A stretch of DNA of 64,000 bases from Arsukibacterium tuosuense. Lineage in GTDB: Bacteria; Pseudomonadota; Gammaproteobacteria; Enterobacterales; Alteromonadaceae. Location: NCBI RefSeq assembly GCF_900215315.1, contig NZ_OBEB01000002.1, forward strand, positions 434,001 through 498,000. The letters run 5' to 3'. The first letter of the stretch is position 1, and each line of letters opens with the position of its first letter. The translations under genes and the position numbers were made by a program. Shown piece by piece: positions 8,519 through 16,169 of this stretch. Below the pieces are notes generated by a model. The model made no database searches, was not told the origin of the DNA, and was given only the letters and a program-made list of their open reading frames with translations.

Positions 8519-9070
8519 CTAGGCATCTTTTTTAGGCCGGAACTTATCGGTAAACTCCAGCACCTTACCCACTCCGGAGCCCAGCTTCATCAGGGTGTTC
8601 AGTTTCTCCGGCGACAACGACTGCAGGCTTTGGGTCCATTCGGTAATGTTTTCCAGCAAGTCGTGAATTTCAGTGATCCGTTTTTGGGCATAGGCTTCAT
8701 CGTTATTGGCTGCTTCGTCCATCATAATGTCGCGCAGCAGTGACAGCGTTGGGTCCATTTCACGCTTACGCCGCTCTTCAAACACCCGGTTAGCCATATC
8801 CCAGATACTGCCCCGGCTCTGATAAAATTCGCGGCGCTCTCCCTGTTTATGGATTACCTGCACCAGCTGCCAGCTACCCAGTTCTTTTAATCCCATGCTG
8901 ACATTACCCCGGGAAATACCCAGTAACTCGGCAATCTCGTTAGCACAAATTGGCTGCTCGCTGACCACCAGCAAGGCGTAAATCTGGCCGACGGTGCGGT
9001 TAAAGCCCCAGCGGCTGCCCATCTCGCCGAAGTGACAAACAAAAGACTCAATCATTGGTGTCATTTGCAT
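8519..9070 (-). CDS. GbsR/MarR-family transcriptional regulator of the bd-oxidase operon
   Basis: 183 residues with a winged helix-turn-helix near the N-terminus (YALLVVSEQPICANEIAELLG, then ISRGNVSMGLKELGSW and a wing with GERREFY), matching the GbsR-type branch of the MarR superfamily, plus a helical C-terminal dimerisation region. It is the first gene of the operon, 23 bases before cydA, and its own promoter carries an 18-bp perfect palindrome (9089-9106). By analogy with other GbsR members it is probably an autoregulating repressor. The inducing signal cannot be read from sequence. Confidence 0.85.
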   Translation of the reverse strand: MQMTPMIESFVCHFGEMGSRWGFNRTVGQIYALLVVSEQPICANEIAELLGISRGNVSMGLKELGSWQLVQVIHKQGERREFYQSRGSIWDMANRVFEERRKREMDPTLSLLRDIMMDEAANNDEAYAQKRITEIHDLLENITEWTQSLQSLSPEKLNTLMKLGSGVGKVLEFTDKFRPKKDA

Positions 9071-9088
9071 ACATGGCCCTTACTGAAC

Positions 9089-9106
9089 TTTCAGAAATTT
9101 CTGAAA
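9089..9106. promoter_or_regulatory. 18-bp perfect palindrome, likely operator of the GbsR-like regulator
   Basis: TTTCAGAAATTTCTGAAA is an exact palindrome located directly downstream of the candidate -10 (TATTAT, 9109-9114 on the minus strand), about 20 bases before the regulator start codon. Position and symmetry suit a dimeric winged-helix repressor that blocks initiation, most simply the regulator encoded by the first gene. Confidence 0.65.
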
Positions 9107-9108
9107 CT

Positions 9109-9137
9109 ATAATACGGCTGAACCTTGATCTGGATCA
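9109..9137 (-). promoter_or_regulatory. Promoter of the regulator-cydA-cydB operon
   Basis: On the minus strand TTGATC (9137-9132) and TATTAT (9114-9109) are separated by 17 bases, a plausible sigma-70 promoter. Its -35 hexamer lies inside the FNR-type box and its -10 abuts the palindromic operator, so both sites could control it. Placement is by inspection only. Confidence 0.55.
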
Positions 9138-9138
9138 A
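9125..9138. promoter_or_regulatory. FNR/ANR box upstream of the bd-oxidase operon
   Basis: TTGATCTGGATCAA is an exact match to the FNR/ANR consensus TTGAT-N4-ATCAA. Its centre lies near -30 relative to the likely start site, overlapping the -35, a position normally associated with repression. ANR is known to repress cioAB in Pseudomonas aeruginosa at low oxygen, so the same logic is plausible here. Confidence 0.75.
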
Positions 9139-9227
9139 GTTTTTTCTGCCACGCTTTATCTGTCGGGAGCTGACGGCGGCTGTGCTGCAAAGCTGACAGT
9201 TTAGCCAGCCCCCCAATGATGCGCTGA

Positions 9228-9255
9228 TTGCCAATTTATGGAGGGTTGGTATACT
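9228..9255 (+). promoter_or_regulatory. umuDC promoter
   Basis: TTGCCA (9228-9233) and TATACT (9250-9255) with a 16-base spacer form a good sigma-70 promoter. The -10 overlaps the first bases of the LexA box at 9254-9269, so LexA binding would occlude it. This also shows that the umuD start must lie downstream of this point. Confidence 0.65.
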
Positions 9256-9269
9256 GTATAAAAACACAG
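9254..9269. promoter_or_regulatory. LexA (SOS) box of umuDC
   Basis: CTGTATAAAAACACAG matches the gammaproteobacterial SOS consensus CTGT-N8-ACAG exactly. It overlaps the -10 region and lies 12 bases before the umuD start codon, so the operon should be LexA-repressed and DNA-damage inducible. Confidence 0.85.
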
Positions 9270-9281
9270 TTAAAGGCGCGT

Positions 9282-9713
9282 ATGGTAGCAGTATTTTTAG
9301 GTAACGCCGGTGTCTGGCCCAAGCGCCGTATGCCGTTTTACAGTGACCCGGTAATGGCAGGCTTTCCATCACCCGCCCAGGATTATATCGAGCGTACCCT
9401 TGATTTAAACGAGCTGTGCGTGCGTCACCCTACCGCCACTTTTTTTGTGCGGGTTGAAGGCGATTCGATGATAGAGGCCGGCATTTTTGACGGCGATGTG
9501 CTGGTGGTCGATCGTTCGGTTGATGCTGAGCACGGCGATATTGTGGTGGCGGCAGTGGGTAATGAATTTACCGTAAAGCAATTGGCTACCAGGCCACAGC
9601 TGCAGTTATTACCGCGCAACCCGGCTTACCAGCCTATTTGCCTGCGCGAGGGCGACGAGCTGAATATATTCGGTGTGGTTACCAATGTGATCCGGCAAAT
9701 GAAGCGCAAGTGA
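9282..9713 (+). CDS. umuD: UmuD: SOS mutagenesis protein, self-cleaving
   Basis: 143 residues from ATG 9282, chosen because the promoter and LexA box occupy the upstream in-frame sequence and AAAGGCG is a suitable ribosome site. Ala26-Gly27 in PVMAGFPSP is the likely self-cleavage site; Ser62 (GDSM) and Lys99 (EFTVKQL) match the Ser60/Lys97 dyad of E. coli UmuD. RecA-stimulated cleavage yields UmuD', the partner of UmuC in DNA polymerase V. The gene heads an SOS operon with umuC 47 bases downstream. Confidence 0.93.
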   Translation: MVAVFLGNAGVWPKRRMPFYSDPVMAGFPSPAQDYIERTLDLNELCVRHPTATFFVRVEGDSMIEAGIFDGDVLVVDRSVDAEHGDIVVAAVGNEFTVKQLATRPQLQLLPRNPAYQPICLREGDELNIFGVVTNVIRQMKRK

Positions 9714-9760
9714 GACGCAAATCAAGTGAGGCGCAAATACAGTGCAGGGAAAAGGGCTGA

Positions 9761-11056
9761 ATGAGTAAAACAATCTTCGCGCTGGTTGACTGCAATAACT
9801 TTTACGCCAGCTGTGAAAAGTTATTCCGGCCCGATTTAACCCATACCCCGGTGGTGGTACTGTCGAATAACGACGGCTGCGTGGTGGCCCGCTCAAAAGA
9901 AGCAAAGAAGCTTGGCATTAAAATGGGCGTGCCGGTGTTTCAGGTACGTGAGCTGATGCGCCAGCAAGGCGTGCTGGCGTTTTCATCTAACTATGCCTTA
10001 TACGCCGATATCTCGCAGCGGGTAATGAGTACGCTGGAAATGCTGGCACCCAGGGTAGAGGTGTACAGCATAGACGAAGCCTTTCTCGATTTAAGCGGGC
10101 TGCAGCAGCTGCAAAGCCTGACGGAATTTGGCCACGGCATTCGGCAGCGTATTCAGAAATGGCAGGGCATTAGTGTTTGTGTTGGCATCGCCCCCAGCAA
10201 AACCCTGGCCAAACTGGCTAACCATGCCGCGAAAACCTGGCCGCAAACTGCCGGTGTGGTTGATTTAACCGACAAAGCCCGTCAGCGCAAATTACTGGCG
10301 CTGTTGCCGGTGGGCGAAGTGTGGGGCATTGGTGGTAAACTGACGAAACGGCTGCAGCAACTGGGGATCAACACCGCTTTGCAGCTGGCCGACGCCAACC
10401 CGAATTATATCCGGCAGCACTTTTCCGTGGTGGTAGAGCGCACTGTGCGGGAGTTAAATGGCGAATCGTGCCTGGCGCTGGAAGAAATGGCCGCTACAAA
10501 GAAGCAGATAATTTCCAGCCGTTCGTTTGGTGAGCGGATTACCAATAAACCGCAAATGGCTGAAGCGATCAGTGAATATATCAGCCGCGCCTGCACTAAA
10601 CTGAGGCAAGAGCAGCAACAAGCGAAACACCTGACCGTGTTTTTACGCACCAGTCCGTTCAGTGATAAAGACACGCCTTACAGCGCCAGCAAAAGTATCG
10701 AACTTGATATGCCTGGCAGCGACACCCGGCTTTTTTTAAGCAAAGCGATGCAACTGCTGGATGCATTATGGGTGAACGGCCACCGCTATGCCAAAGCCGG
10801 GGTAATGCTGGCTGACTTCTATGACCCCGGTGTGTATCAACCCGGTTTGTTTGACCAGCCGGCTAATTTTGAGCAGCAACAGCAGCAGACAGCAGCAGAT
10901 CAGAAACTAATGCAACTAATGGACAAACTTAACGCCAAACACAGTAAGACCATCTGGTTTGCCAGTCAGGGCGCGAAACAGGAATGGGGCATGAAACGCG
11001 AGCTGCTGTCACCCGCCTACACCACCAACTGGCAGCAGTTGCCTGTTGCCAAATAG
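9761..11056 (+). CDS. umuC: UmuC: DNA polymerase V catalytic subunit
   Basis: 431 residues with the Y-family polymerase signatures in order: FALVDCNNFYASCE at the start (metal-binding Asp10), LSNNDGCVVARS (about 34-45), and YSIDEAFLDLSG (about 101-112, catalytic Asp-Glu). It also has the helix-hairpin-helix region around LLPVGEVWGIGGKLTKRL and a UmuC-type C-terminal part. Length is close to E. coli UmuC (422). Pol V performs error-prone translesion synthesis after damage. It is co-transcribed with umuD under LexA. Confidence 0.95.
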   Translation: MSKTIFALVDCNNFYASCEKLFRPDLTHTPVVVLSNNDGCVVARSKEAKKLGIKMGVPVFQVRELMRQQGVLAFSSNYALYADISQRVMSTLEMLAPRVEVYSIDEAFLDLSGLQQLQSLTEFGHGIRQRIQKWQGISVCVGIAPSKTLAKLANHAAKTWPQTAGVVDLTDKARQRKLLALLPVGEVWGIGGKLTKRLQQLGINTALQLADANPNYIRQHFSVVVERTVRELNGESCLALEEMAATKKQIISSRSFGERITNKPQMAEAISEYISRACTKLRQEQQQAKHLTVFLRTSPFSDKDTPYSASKSIELDMPGSDTRLFLSKAMQLLDALWVNGHRYAKAGVMLADFYDPGVYQPGLFDQPANFEQQQQQTAADQKLMQLMDKLNAKHSKTIWFASQGAKQEWGMKRELLSPAYTTNWQQLPVAK

Positions 11057-11116
11057 CTTCCATACTGCACCGTTAACTGCAACCAGGCATTGATAAATCA
11101 CTAATGGAGCGACCTA

Positions 11117-11335
11117 ATGACATCTGAACACAGCGGGAAAAGTAACCATAGTATCGCCCACTACGCGGCCTTAAAAACTGCGGTAGCAAATGGAGAAGAA
11201 GCACGGATAAAAGAGCTGCTGACTAACCAAACGATGCAGCCACTGGAGAAGGGCTACCTGCTTGATTTGGCCCGGTTGGGTAATAATCGAAATATCATCA
11301 GCTTGCTTGAAGCGGTGCCAGAACGGGAAGATTAA
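11117..11335 (+). CDS. Small hypothetical protein (ankyrin-like helical)
   Basis: 72 residues, hydrophilic, no signal peptide. The pattern HYAALKTAVANGEEARIKELL followed by LLDLARLGNNRNIISLLE resembles two degenerate ankyrin or HEAT-like helix pairs, but I do not recognise a family. A modest GGAGC ribosome site lies before the ATG. It follows umuC by 60 bases and its stop codon directly abuts that of the convergent PA2778-like gene, with no spacer. Confidence 0.55.
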   Translation: MTSEHSGKSNHSIAHYAALKTAVANGEEARIKELLTNQTMQPLEKGYLLDLARLGNNRNIISLLEAVPERED

Positions 11336-12337
11336 CTATTTAGCGTACTCAATCTGACAATCGGCAGCAGCTGCAGCTGTAAGCTGCGTAGTGCTGATTT
11401 GCTGCTGGCTGTCCAGCAGCGTGTTATCGTTCGGTGCTAGTTGCAGTGCTTGTTTAATTAAAGCTGTCGCCTTGTTGTGACAGCCAAGCTCGCTAAGCAA
11501 TACCGCATAATTGTTCAGATAAGCCAGCTGTTGCCCGGCAATGCCCAGGCCTTGTTCAAACCAGCCAGCAGCTGTTACAGGCTGACTTGAAAAGTAGTGA
11601 TTGCCTAATAAAAAATACGGCAGCCAGTAATCCGGCCACTGCTTGGTTGCCGTGATCAGGGCGGCGATGCCGGTGGCAGTTTGCCGGGTGTTAATTAAAT
11701 CCTGACAGGCTTTGGTATAGATAAAAGGGTCCAGCTGGTCACTGGTTTTATCGGGGGGTAGCATGGCCAGCATCCAATAGTTGGCGCGCCGCCAGGTGCG
11801 CTCGAAAGTGGAAAAATTCAGGCGATGCGCTTCGGTTACCCCGGTATGCAGTACCACCTCTTTTGCTTTAAGGTCATAACCAATGACCACCGCATAATGC
11901 CACTGCGGTAGCCAGGCAATGGAATTGTTTTGCAGCACAATAACCGGAATATCGTCGGCAACCAGGCTAAGTAGCTGGCTCATGGTCGCGCGCTGTTCAT
12001 ATGCCACCATACCAAGCTGGCGGGTAGCCGCTGCCATTTCAATTTGCAGGGTGCCTGCAAGGCCCGGCGTAAAAGTAGCCGGAGCAATATTGTCCGGGCT
12101 TTTGTTGAAGCCATAAAAACCGGCCACTTCAGATAGGGTGGTGGGGCCGCAGAAGAATTCCTGCTGTGGATAAAATGGCACCTGCGCAATAGTATGGTCT
12201 CTGGCAATGTCTGGGGGCGCTGCCAGTAATTGTTTGGTTTGGGGTGGTGTCTGGCAGGCTGTTAGCGTACTTAGCAGAGCAGCCAGCAAAACAGCCAGCA
12301 GACCGGCTGAAGAGCCAGTCTGCCAACGTGTTTGCAT
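11336..12337 (-). CDS. PA2778-family C39-like cysteine peptidase with TPR tail (lipoprotein)
   Basis: 333 residues. The N-terminus has a lipoprotein signal with LTAC (Cys28). Residues about 50-190 form a papain-like C39 domain: VPFYPQQEFFCGPTTLSE holds the catalytic Cys63, and QWHYAVVIGYD holds His147, with an acidic third residue expected shortly after. The C-terminal third (about 215-325) is TPR-like. This is the architecture of the Pseudomonas PA2778 family, whose physiological role is not established. It lies 6 bases after a PA2779-like gene on the same strand. Unlike classical C39 domains it is not fused to an ABC transporter and is predicted periplasmic. Confidence 0.85.
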   Translation of the reverse strand: MQTRWQTGSSAGLLAVLLAALLSTLTACQTPPQTKQLLAAPPDIARDHTIAQVPFYPQQEFFCGPTTLSEVAGFYGFNKSPDNIAPATFTPGLAGTLQIEMAAATRQLGMVAYEQRATMSQLLSLVADDIPVIVLQNNSIAWLPQWHYAVVIGYDLKAKEVVLHTGVTEAHRLNFSTFERTWRRANYWMLAMLPPDKTSDQLDPFIYTKACQDLINTRQTATGIAALITATKQWPDYWLPYFLLGNHYFSSQPVTAAGWFEQGLGIAGQQLAYLNNYAVLLSELGCHNKATALIKQALQLAPNDNTLLDSQQQISTTQLTAAAAADCQIEYAK

Positions 12338-12343
12338 AAAGAA

Positions 12344-12739
12344 CTAAGAACCAATAGGACGGATAAACGGATAAACGTTGGTAATACCCATCAGATCCAG
12401 CACCGCCACAACCACCAGCACAGTCACTATGGTACCAACTACGCCACCAGACGGCATCTCGTTGAGCTGGCTGTTAAAGGCTTCCAGCTCGGCATTGGTC
12501 ATGCTGGCGATACGCAGTTTGGCATCTGCCGGGCTGACACCCAGTTCAACTAACTTATTTTGCACTTCTGCATTATCGACAAAAGCCAGCACCTGCTGCT
12601 TGTTGTATTGGTGCTGCTGGTCGGCAATAACCTGATCGGAACTGTATACGCCTGCTGTCGCCTGATCCATACCGAAAAATAACGTGCCGACAAGGGCAAT
12701 TGCACTGACGACGCTGGATTTTAAAAGTTTAGTAATCAT
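12344..12739 (-). CDS. PA2779-family protein, possible substrate of the adjacent C39-like peptidase
   Basis: 131 residues: signal peptide (about 1-29, cleavage after ATA), a helical mature region, then a Gly-Gly pair at 98-99 (SQLNEMPSGG) immediately followed by a strongly hydrophobic segment (about 100-118) and a short tail ending in YPFIRPIGS. It belongs with the PA2779 family that accompanies PA2778 peptidases. The ELEAFNSQLNEMPSGG stretch resembles the double-glycine leaders cut by C39 peptidases, so I infer it may be a processing substrate. The function of the family is not known. Confidence 0.8.
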   Translation of the reverse strand: MITKLLKSSVVSAIALVGTLFFGMDQATAGVYSSDQVIADQQHQYNKQQVLAFVDNAEVQNKLVELGVSPADAKLRIASMTNAELEAFNSQLNEMPSGGVVGTIVTVLVVVAVLDLMGITNVYPFIRPIGS

Positions 12740-12856
12740 GAATACATCCTTGAACTAATTGTTTATCGGGCAAACTTCGTTGTTGGATAAGCTTTAACTT
12801 ATTGAAAATTAACGATGCATAGCTTCAGAAGCGTAGCTGATTAAGCGGGCCTTTGC

Positions 12857-12896
12857 AAACAGGCACCGGCCAGCAGCTGCCGGCCGGTGCCTGTTT
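12857..12896. terminator. Hairpin between the PA2779-like and M24 peptidase genes
   Basis: A perfect 14-bp stem, AAACAGGCACCGGC (12857-12870) with GCCGGTGCCTGTTT (12883-12896), lies two bases beyond the stop of the minus-strand M24 peptidase gene. The stem is GC-rich in the middle and ends in only three T residues, so termination of that gene is likely but the U tract is short. Confidence 0.6.
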
Positions 12897-12898
12897 AG

Positions 12899-14263
12899 TT
12901 ATCTGATCAGATGCCAGCGGGTCTGCCGGCCGGCAAGGTAAATTACCTGTTTGCCATCAAAATAGGCGCTTTGCTCCAGTTTAATATGGACCAGTTGCTT
13001 ACCCCACTCTGGCACTGCCTGTTTAATATTACCTTCAATCGCGTAGGCAGTATTGGCATAAAGCGGCCAGTCGCCCTGCACCGGCGTGTCGCCCTGGTTA
13101 TCCCACATGCCAATTGTCGGGCCAGGGGCATGGCCAACAAAGCCGATAGCATGGGTATAAGTACTGCTGTTAATACCCGCACGGTCAGAGGCTTTACGGG
13201 TAGCTGCCAGAATGGCATTGCCGCTACGGCCAGCTTTGAACTCCGTGGTTAAAATATCCTGCCAGCGATTGCCGGTGGCCAGCGCGGCTTGTAAACCTTT
13301 TGGGGCGTCCGTTTCATCAATGTGCAGTACATAGGCCATTTCCTGGGTGTCAGTGCATAGCGTCAGATAACAGATGCCCACGTCGGTATGCAGCACATCA
13401 CCGCGTTGAATTACCCCGCTGCTGCCACAAAACGGGTTGTCGGCTTCACAGGCCATGCCCGCGCGCTGCAGATTAACATAAGGCATAAACCACACCAGTA
13501 AATCCAGCTTCGCAAACCGTTCGCGTATATACCAGGCAACATCATCGGTAGTCGTCACGCCGGGGGTGATCACTTTATTACTGAATGCTTCAGCTATAAC
13601 TGAGCGGGCCAGACTTACAATCTGCGGGTATAGCTCAAGCTCTGCCTCTGTGCGTTGCTCCAGCCAGCGCACCACTAATTGCTCGGCCGATACCAACCTG
13701 CTGTGATATTCCGCCGGTAATGCTTTTAACAACTGTTGGTGCAGGCCTGAGGTCAGGCCATCGGCTACCGGCCAGTGTTCAGAGCTATTAATCCCGATTT
13801 TTCCAGGCTGACGTTTGACAATTTCGGCGGCCAGCGCCTGCCATTGCTCGGTTAAATTGCCGCCGGCCCAGGCTGACTCATAAGGGTCGCCAAGGGGGTA
13901 GCGGTTAACCGATAACTTATCGATACTGCCATCATCATTGCGACTGAATAGCAACATGGTAGTGCGCCTTGCTGCAAAGGTTGGCTGGGGCACCAGCGTA
14001 AAATACACCGGGTCTTCGGCATATTCGCGGTTAATCACCAGCCACATATCCAGCCCTGACTCGGCCATTAATTTTGGCAGCAACTGCTCGAGCCGCTGAG
14101 TGGTTAACTGGTTGGCAACCGGCACACGCTGCCGGGGACTTAATACCTGATAATCAGCTGCGGAACTCAGCACCCGGCCCTGACTGAATTGTGAAGGTTT
14201 GGCCAGAGCCGCAGGGGCGAGTAGTAAAGCCGCCAGCGCAGTTGTTACAAAAAACGTTTTCAT
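12899..14263 (-). CDS. Exported M24-family metallopeptidase (Xaa-Pro aminopeptidase-like)
   Basis: 454 residues from ATG 14263; an earlier in-frame start would put some 70 non-homologous residues ahead of a clear signal peptide (MKTFFVTTALAALLLAPAALA). Residues about 40-190 form a creatinase-type N-terminal domain. The C-terminal pita-bread domain carries the metal ligands: HTDVGICYLTLCTDTQE (two Asp), THAIGFVGHAPG (His), YAIEGNI (Glu) and HIKLEQSAYF (Glu). It is predicted to be a periplasmic or secreted peptidase acting on Xaa-Pro or related N-termini. Divergent from the PhoD-type phosphatase gene. Confidence 0.85.
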   Translation of the reverse strand: MKTFFVTTALAALLLAPAALAKPSQFSQGRVLSSAADYQVLSPRQRVPVANQLTTQRLEQLLPKLMAESGLDMWLVINREYAEDPVYFTLVPQPTFAARRTTMLLFSRNDDGSIDKLSVNRYPLGDPYESAWAGGNLTEQWQALAAEIVKRQPGKIGINSSEHWPVADGLTSGLHQQLLKALPAEYHSRLVSAEQLVVRWLEQRTEAELELYPQIVSLARSVIAEAFSNKVITPGVTTTDDVAWYIRERFAKLDLLVWFMPYVNLQRAGMACEADNPFCGSSGVIQRGDVLHTDVGICYLTLCTDTQEMAYVLHIDETDAPKGLQAALATGNRWQDILTTEFKAGRSGNAILAATRKASDRAGINSSTYTHAIGFVGHAPGPTIGMWDNQGDTPVQGDWPLYANTAYAIEGNIKQAVPEWGKQLVHIKLEQSAYFDGKQVIYLAGRQTRWHLIR

Positions 14264-14284
14264 TCGCATGCCTGTAGTTATGTT

Positions 14285-14315
14285 CCGGTTATGTTGTTTT
14301 AAGCCAGATAACCGG
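14285..14315. promoter_or_regulatory. Inverted repeat in the M24 / phoD divergent promoter region
   Basis: CCGGTTAT (14285-14292) and ATAACCGG (14308-14315) form a perfect 8-bp inverted repeat in the 124-base divergent region. The left arm also belongs to an 11-base-period direct repeat of GTTATGTT. It could be an operator for either gene. No regulator can be named. Confidence 0.35.
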
Positions 14316-14387
14316 CAAATGCAATGTTTCATCTGATTGAAATATATGTTTTTTACTCTGGTTAAACTAATAATTGGGGTATCTAAA

Positions 14388-16094
14388 ATGCGTAATTTCT
14401 CCAGACGGGACTTTTTGAAACTGTCCGCTTCAGCACTGGCAGTTGCCAGTGTTTCTACTCTGCTAAGCGGTTGCGTCAGCAATTTTAGCCGCGACGCTTT
14501 AAGTAAAGTAAGCTTTAGCCATGGTGTGGCCAGTGGCGATGCTAATCAGCAGGCTGTGATCCTGTGGACCAGAGCAATACCCGTGCAGGCAGGCGTTACA
14601 CAAGTCAATTTAGCCTGGCAACTTTCAAAAGACCCATCGTTTAAACAACTTGAAAGGTCGGGTTATGTCAGCACCAGCGCTGAGCGTGACTTTACCGTTA
14701 AAGTTGATGTGCAGCAGCTTATGCCTGACCAGCGGTATTATTATCGCTTTGTAGCTGCAGACAGTGACAGTATGACCGGTGTTACCCGCACCCTGGCTAC
14801 AGCGGGAATGACAGAGCTGAAACTGGCTGTATTTTCATGCTCTAATTATCCTGCCGGCTATTTTAATGTGTATCGTGAAGCCGCCAGGCGAAATGATGTC
14901 GACGCAGTAATTCATCTTGGTGACTATATCTATGAATATGCTGCTGATGGCTATGCTACCGAGCGGGCGGTGGAAATCGGCCGTACCTTAGCAACAGATA
15001 ACGCTTCAGAAATTATTACGTTAGATGATTACCGTAAACGTTATGCACTGTATCGTACCGATGCCGGTTTGCAGCAGCTCCATGCCGCTGTGCCCTGGTA
15101 TCTGGTATGGGATGACCATGAAATTACAAATGATACCTGGCATAGCGGTGCAGAGAATCATCAGCCCGACAGCGAGGGTGATTTTTTTGAACGGCGTTCG
15201 GCAGCAGTCAGGGCTTATTATGAGTGGTTGCCAATCCGGCCACCGATGGGCGAGGACAGCATTCAGATATACCGCAGCTTCAATTTTGGCGAGTTGCTCA
15301 GCCTGCACTTGCTGGATACCCGATTGATTGCCCGTGATCAGCAATTGGCCTATAAAAACTATACTGATCCGCAAACCGGTGAGTTTGCCGCAGCGCGCTA
15401 TAAAGAGGATATCAGTGCCGAGCGAAACTTGTTGGGGAAAGCTCAGCTTGGCTGGCTAACGGGTCAACTGCAGCAGTCATCGGCGAAATGGCAGCTGTTG
15501 GGGCAGCAAGTGCTGATGTCAAAAATGCATATTCCTGCTGAGTTACTTGGCACTCGTGATTTCAGCACGTTACCGGCAAAATTACTCGCGCTTGAAGAGG
15601 TTAAGCTGCGGGTACTTCGAACACAGCAGCAAGGGCTGGAGCCAGATGCAGAAGACTTAGCCCGGGTAACGCGATTGATGCCCTACAACCTGGACGCCTG
15701 GGATGGTTATCCTCGGGAACGTGAACAGCTTTATGCCACGGCCAGAGCATTGAATAAGCCGTTGCTGGTGATTGCCGGCGATACTCACAATGCCTGGCAT
15801 AGTGTACTGACGGACCAGCATGGACAGCAAGTTGGAGTCGAGTTTGCGACGCCAAGCGTCAGTTCACCAGGAATGGAAAAGTATCTGAAAATTGAGCAGG
15901 AACAAGCAGCGGAAGTGGCCAGTGCCTTCAGTACCCTGATTAATGACTTGCAGTGGTGTAACTTACATCAACGGGGTTTTATGCTGCTATCTGTTACGGT
16001 ACAGGGTGTGCAATGTAACTGGCAATTTATCGATAATATCTTAACGGAAGATTATCAGGTAGTTGCTGAACATAAGGCAGTGTATCAGGCATAG
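14388..16094 (+). CDS. phoD: PhoD-family alkaline phosphatase, Tat-exported
   Basis: 568 residues from ATG 14388, just downstream of a GGGG-type ribosome site, with a textbook twin-arginine signal (FSRRDFLKLSASALAVAS) and an apparent lipobox LLSGC. The N-terminal domain (SHGVASGDANQQAVILWTR) is the PhoD N domain. The metallophosphatase core follows: VFSCSNYPAGYFN, VIHLGDYIYEY, WYLVWDDHEITND and VIAGDTHNAWH, which bear the Fe/Ca ligands of PhoD. It hydrolyses phosphodiesters or monoesters outside the cytoplasm, releasing phosphate. It converges on a TonB receptor whose promoter has Pho boxes, so the two probably serve one phosphate-scavenging programme. Confidence 0.88.
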   Translation: MRNFSRRDFLKLSASALAVASVSTLLSGCVSNFSRDALSKVSFSHGVASGDANQQAVILWTRAIPVQAGVTQVNLAWQLSKDPSFKQLERSGYVSTSAERDFTVKVDVQQLMPDQRYYYRFVAADSDSMTGVTRTLATAGMTELKLAVFSCSNYPAGYFNVYREAARRNDVDAVIHLGDYIYEYAADGYATERAVEIGRTLATDNASEIITLDDYRKRYALYRTDAGLQQLHAAVPWYLVWDDHEITNDTWHSGAENHQPDSEGDFFERRSAAVRAYYEWLPIRPPMGEDSIQIYRSFNFGELLSLHLLDTRLIARDQQLAYKNYTDPQTGEFAAARYKEDISAERNLLGKAQLGWLTGQLQQSSAKWQLLGQQVLMSKMHIPAELLGTRDFSTLPAKLLALEEVKLRVLRTQQQGLEPDAEDLARVTRLMPYNLDAWDGYPREREQLYATARALNKPLLVIAGDTHNAWHSVLTDQHGQQVGVEFATPSVSSPGMEKYLKIEQEQAAEVASAFSTLINDLQWCNLHQRGFMLLSVTVQGVQCNWQFIDNILTEDYQVVAEHKAVYQA

Positions 16095-16169
16095 TGGACT
16101 AACCTTAATAATGATGCTTGCGGGCGCTGTTTTAAGGCAGAGCCCGCAAGTGTTACCCATTATTTGTTG

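Noticed and set aside
9228-9281. Upstream TTG as the umuD start
   Set aside because: This stretch contains the promoter and LexA box; the residues encoded have no UmuD similarity. ATG 9282 has a ribosome site.
14264-14482. N-terminal 70-residue extension of the M24 peptidase
   Set aside because: A clear signal peptide begins at ATG 14263, and the extension would overlap the divergent phoD start region.
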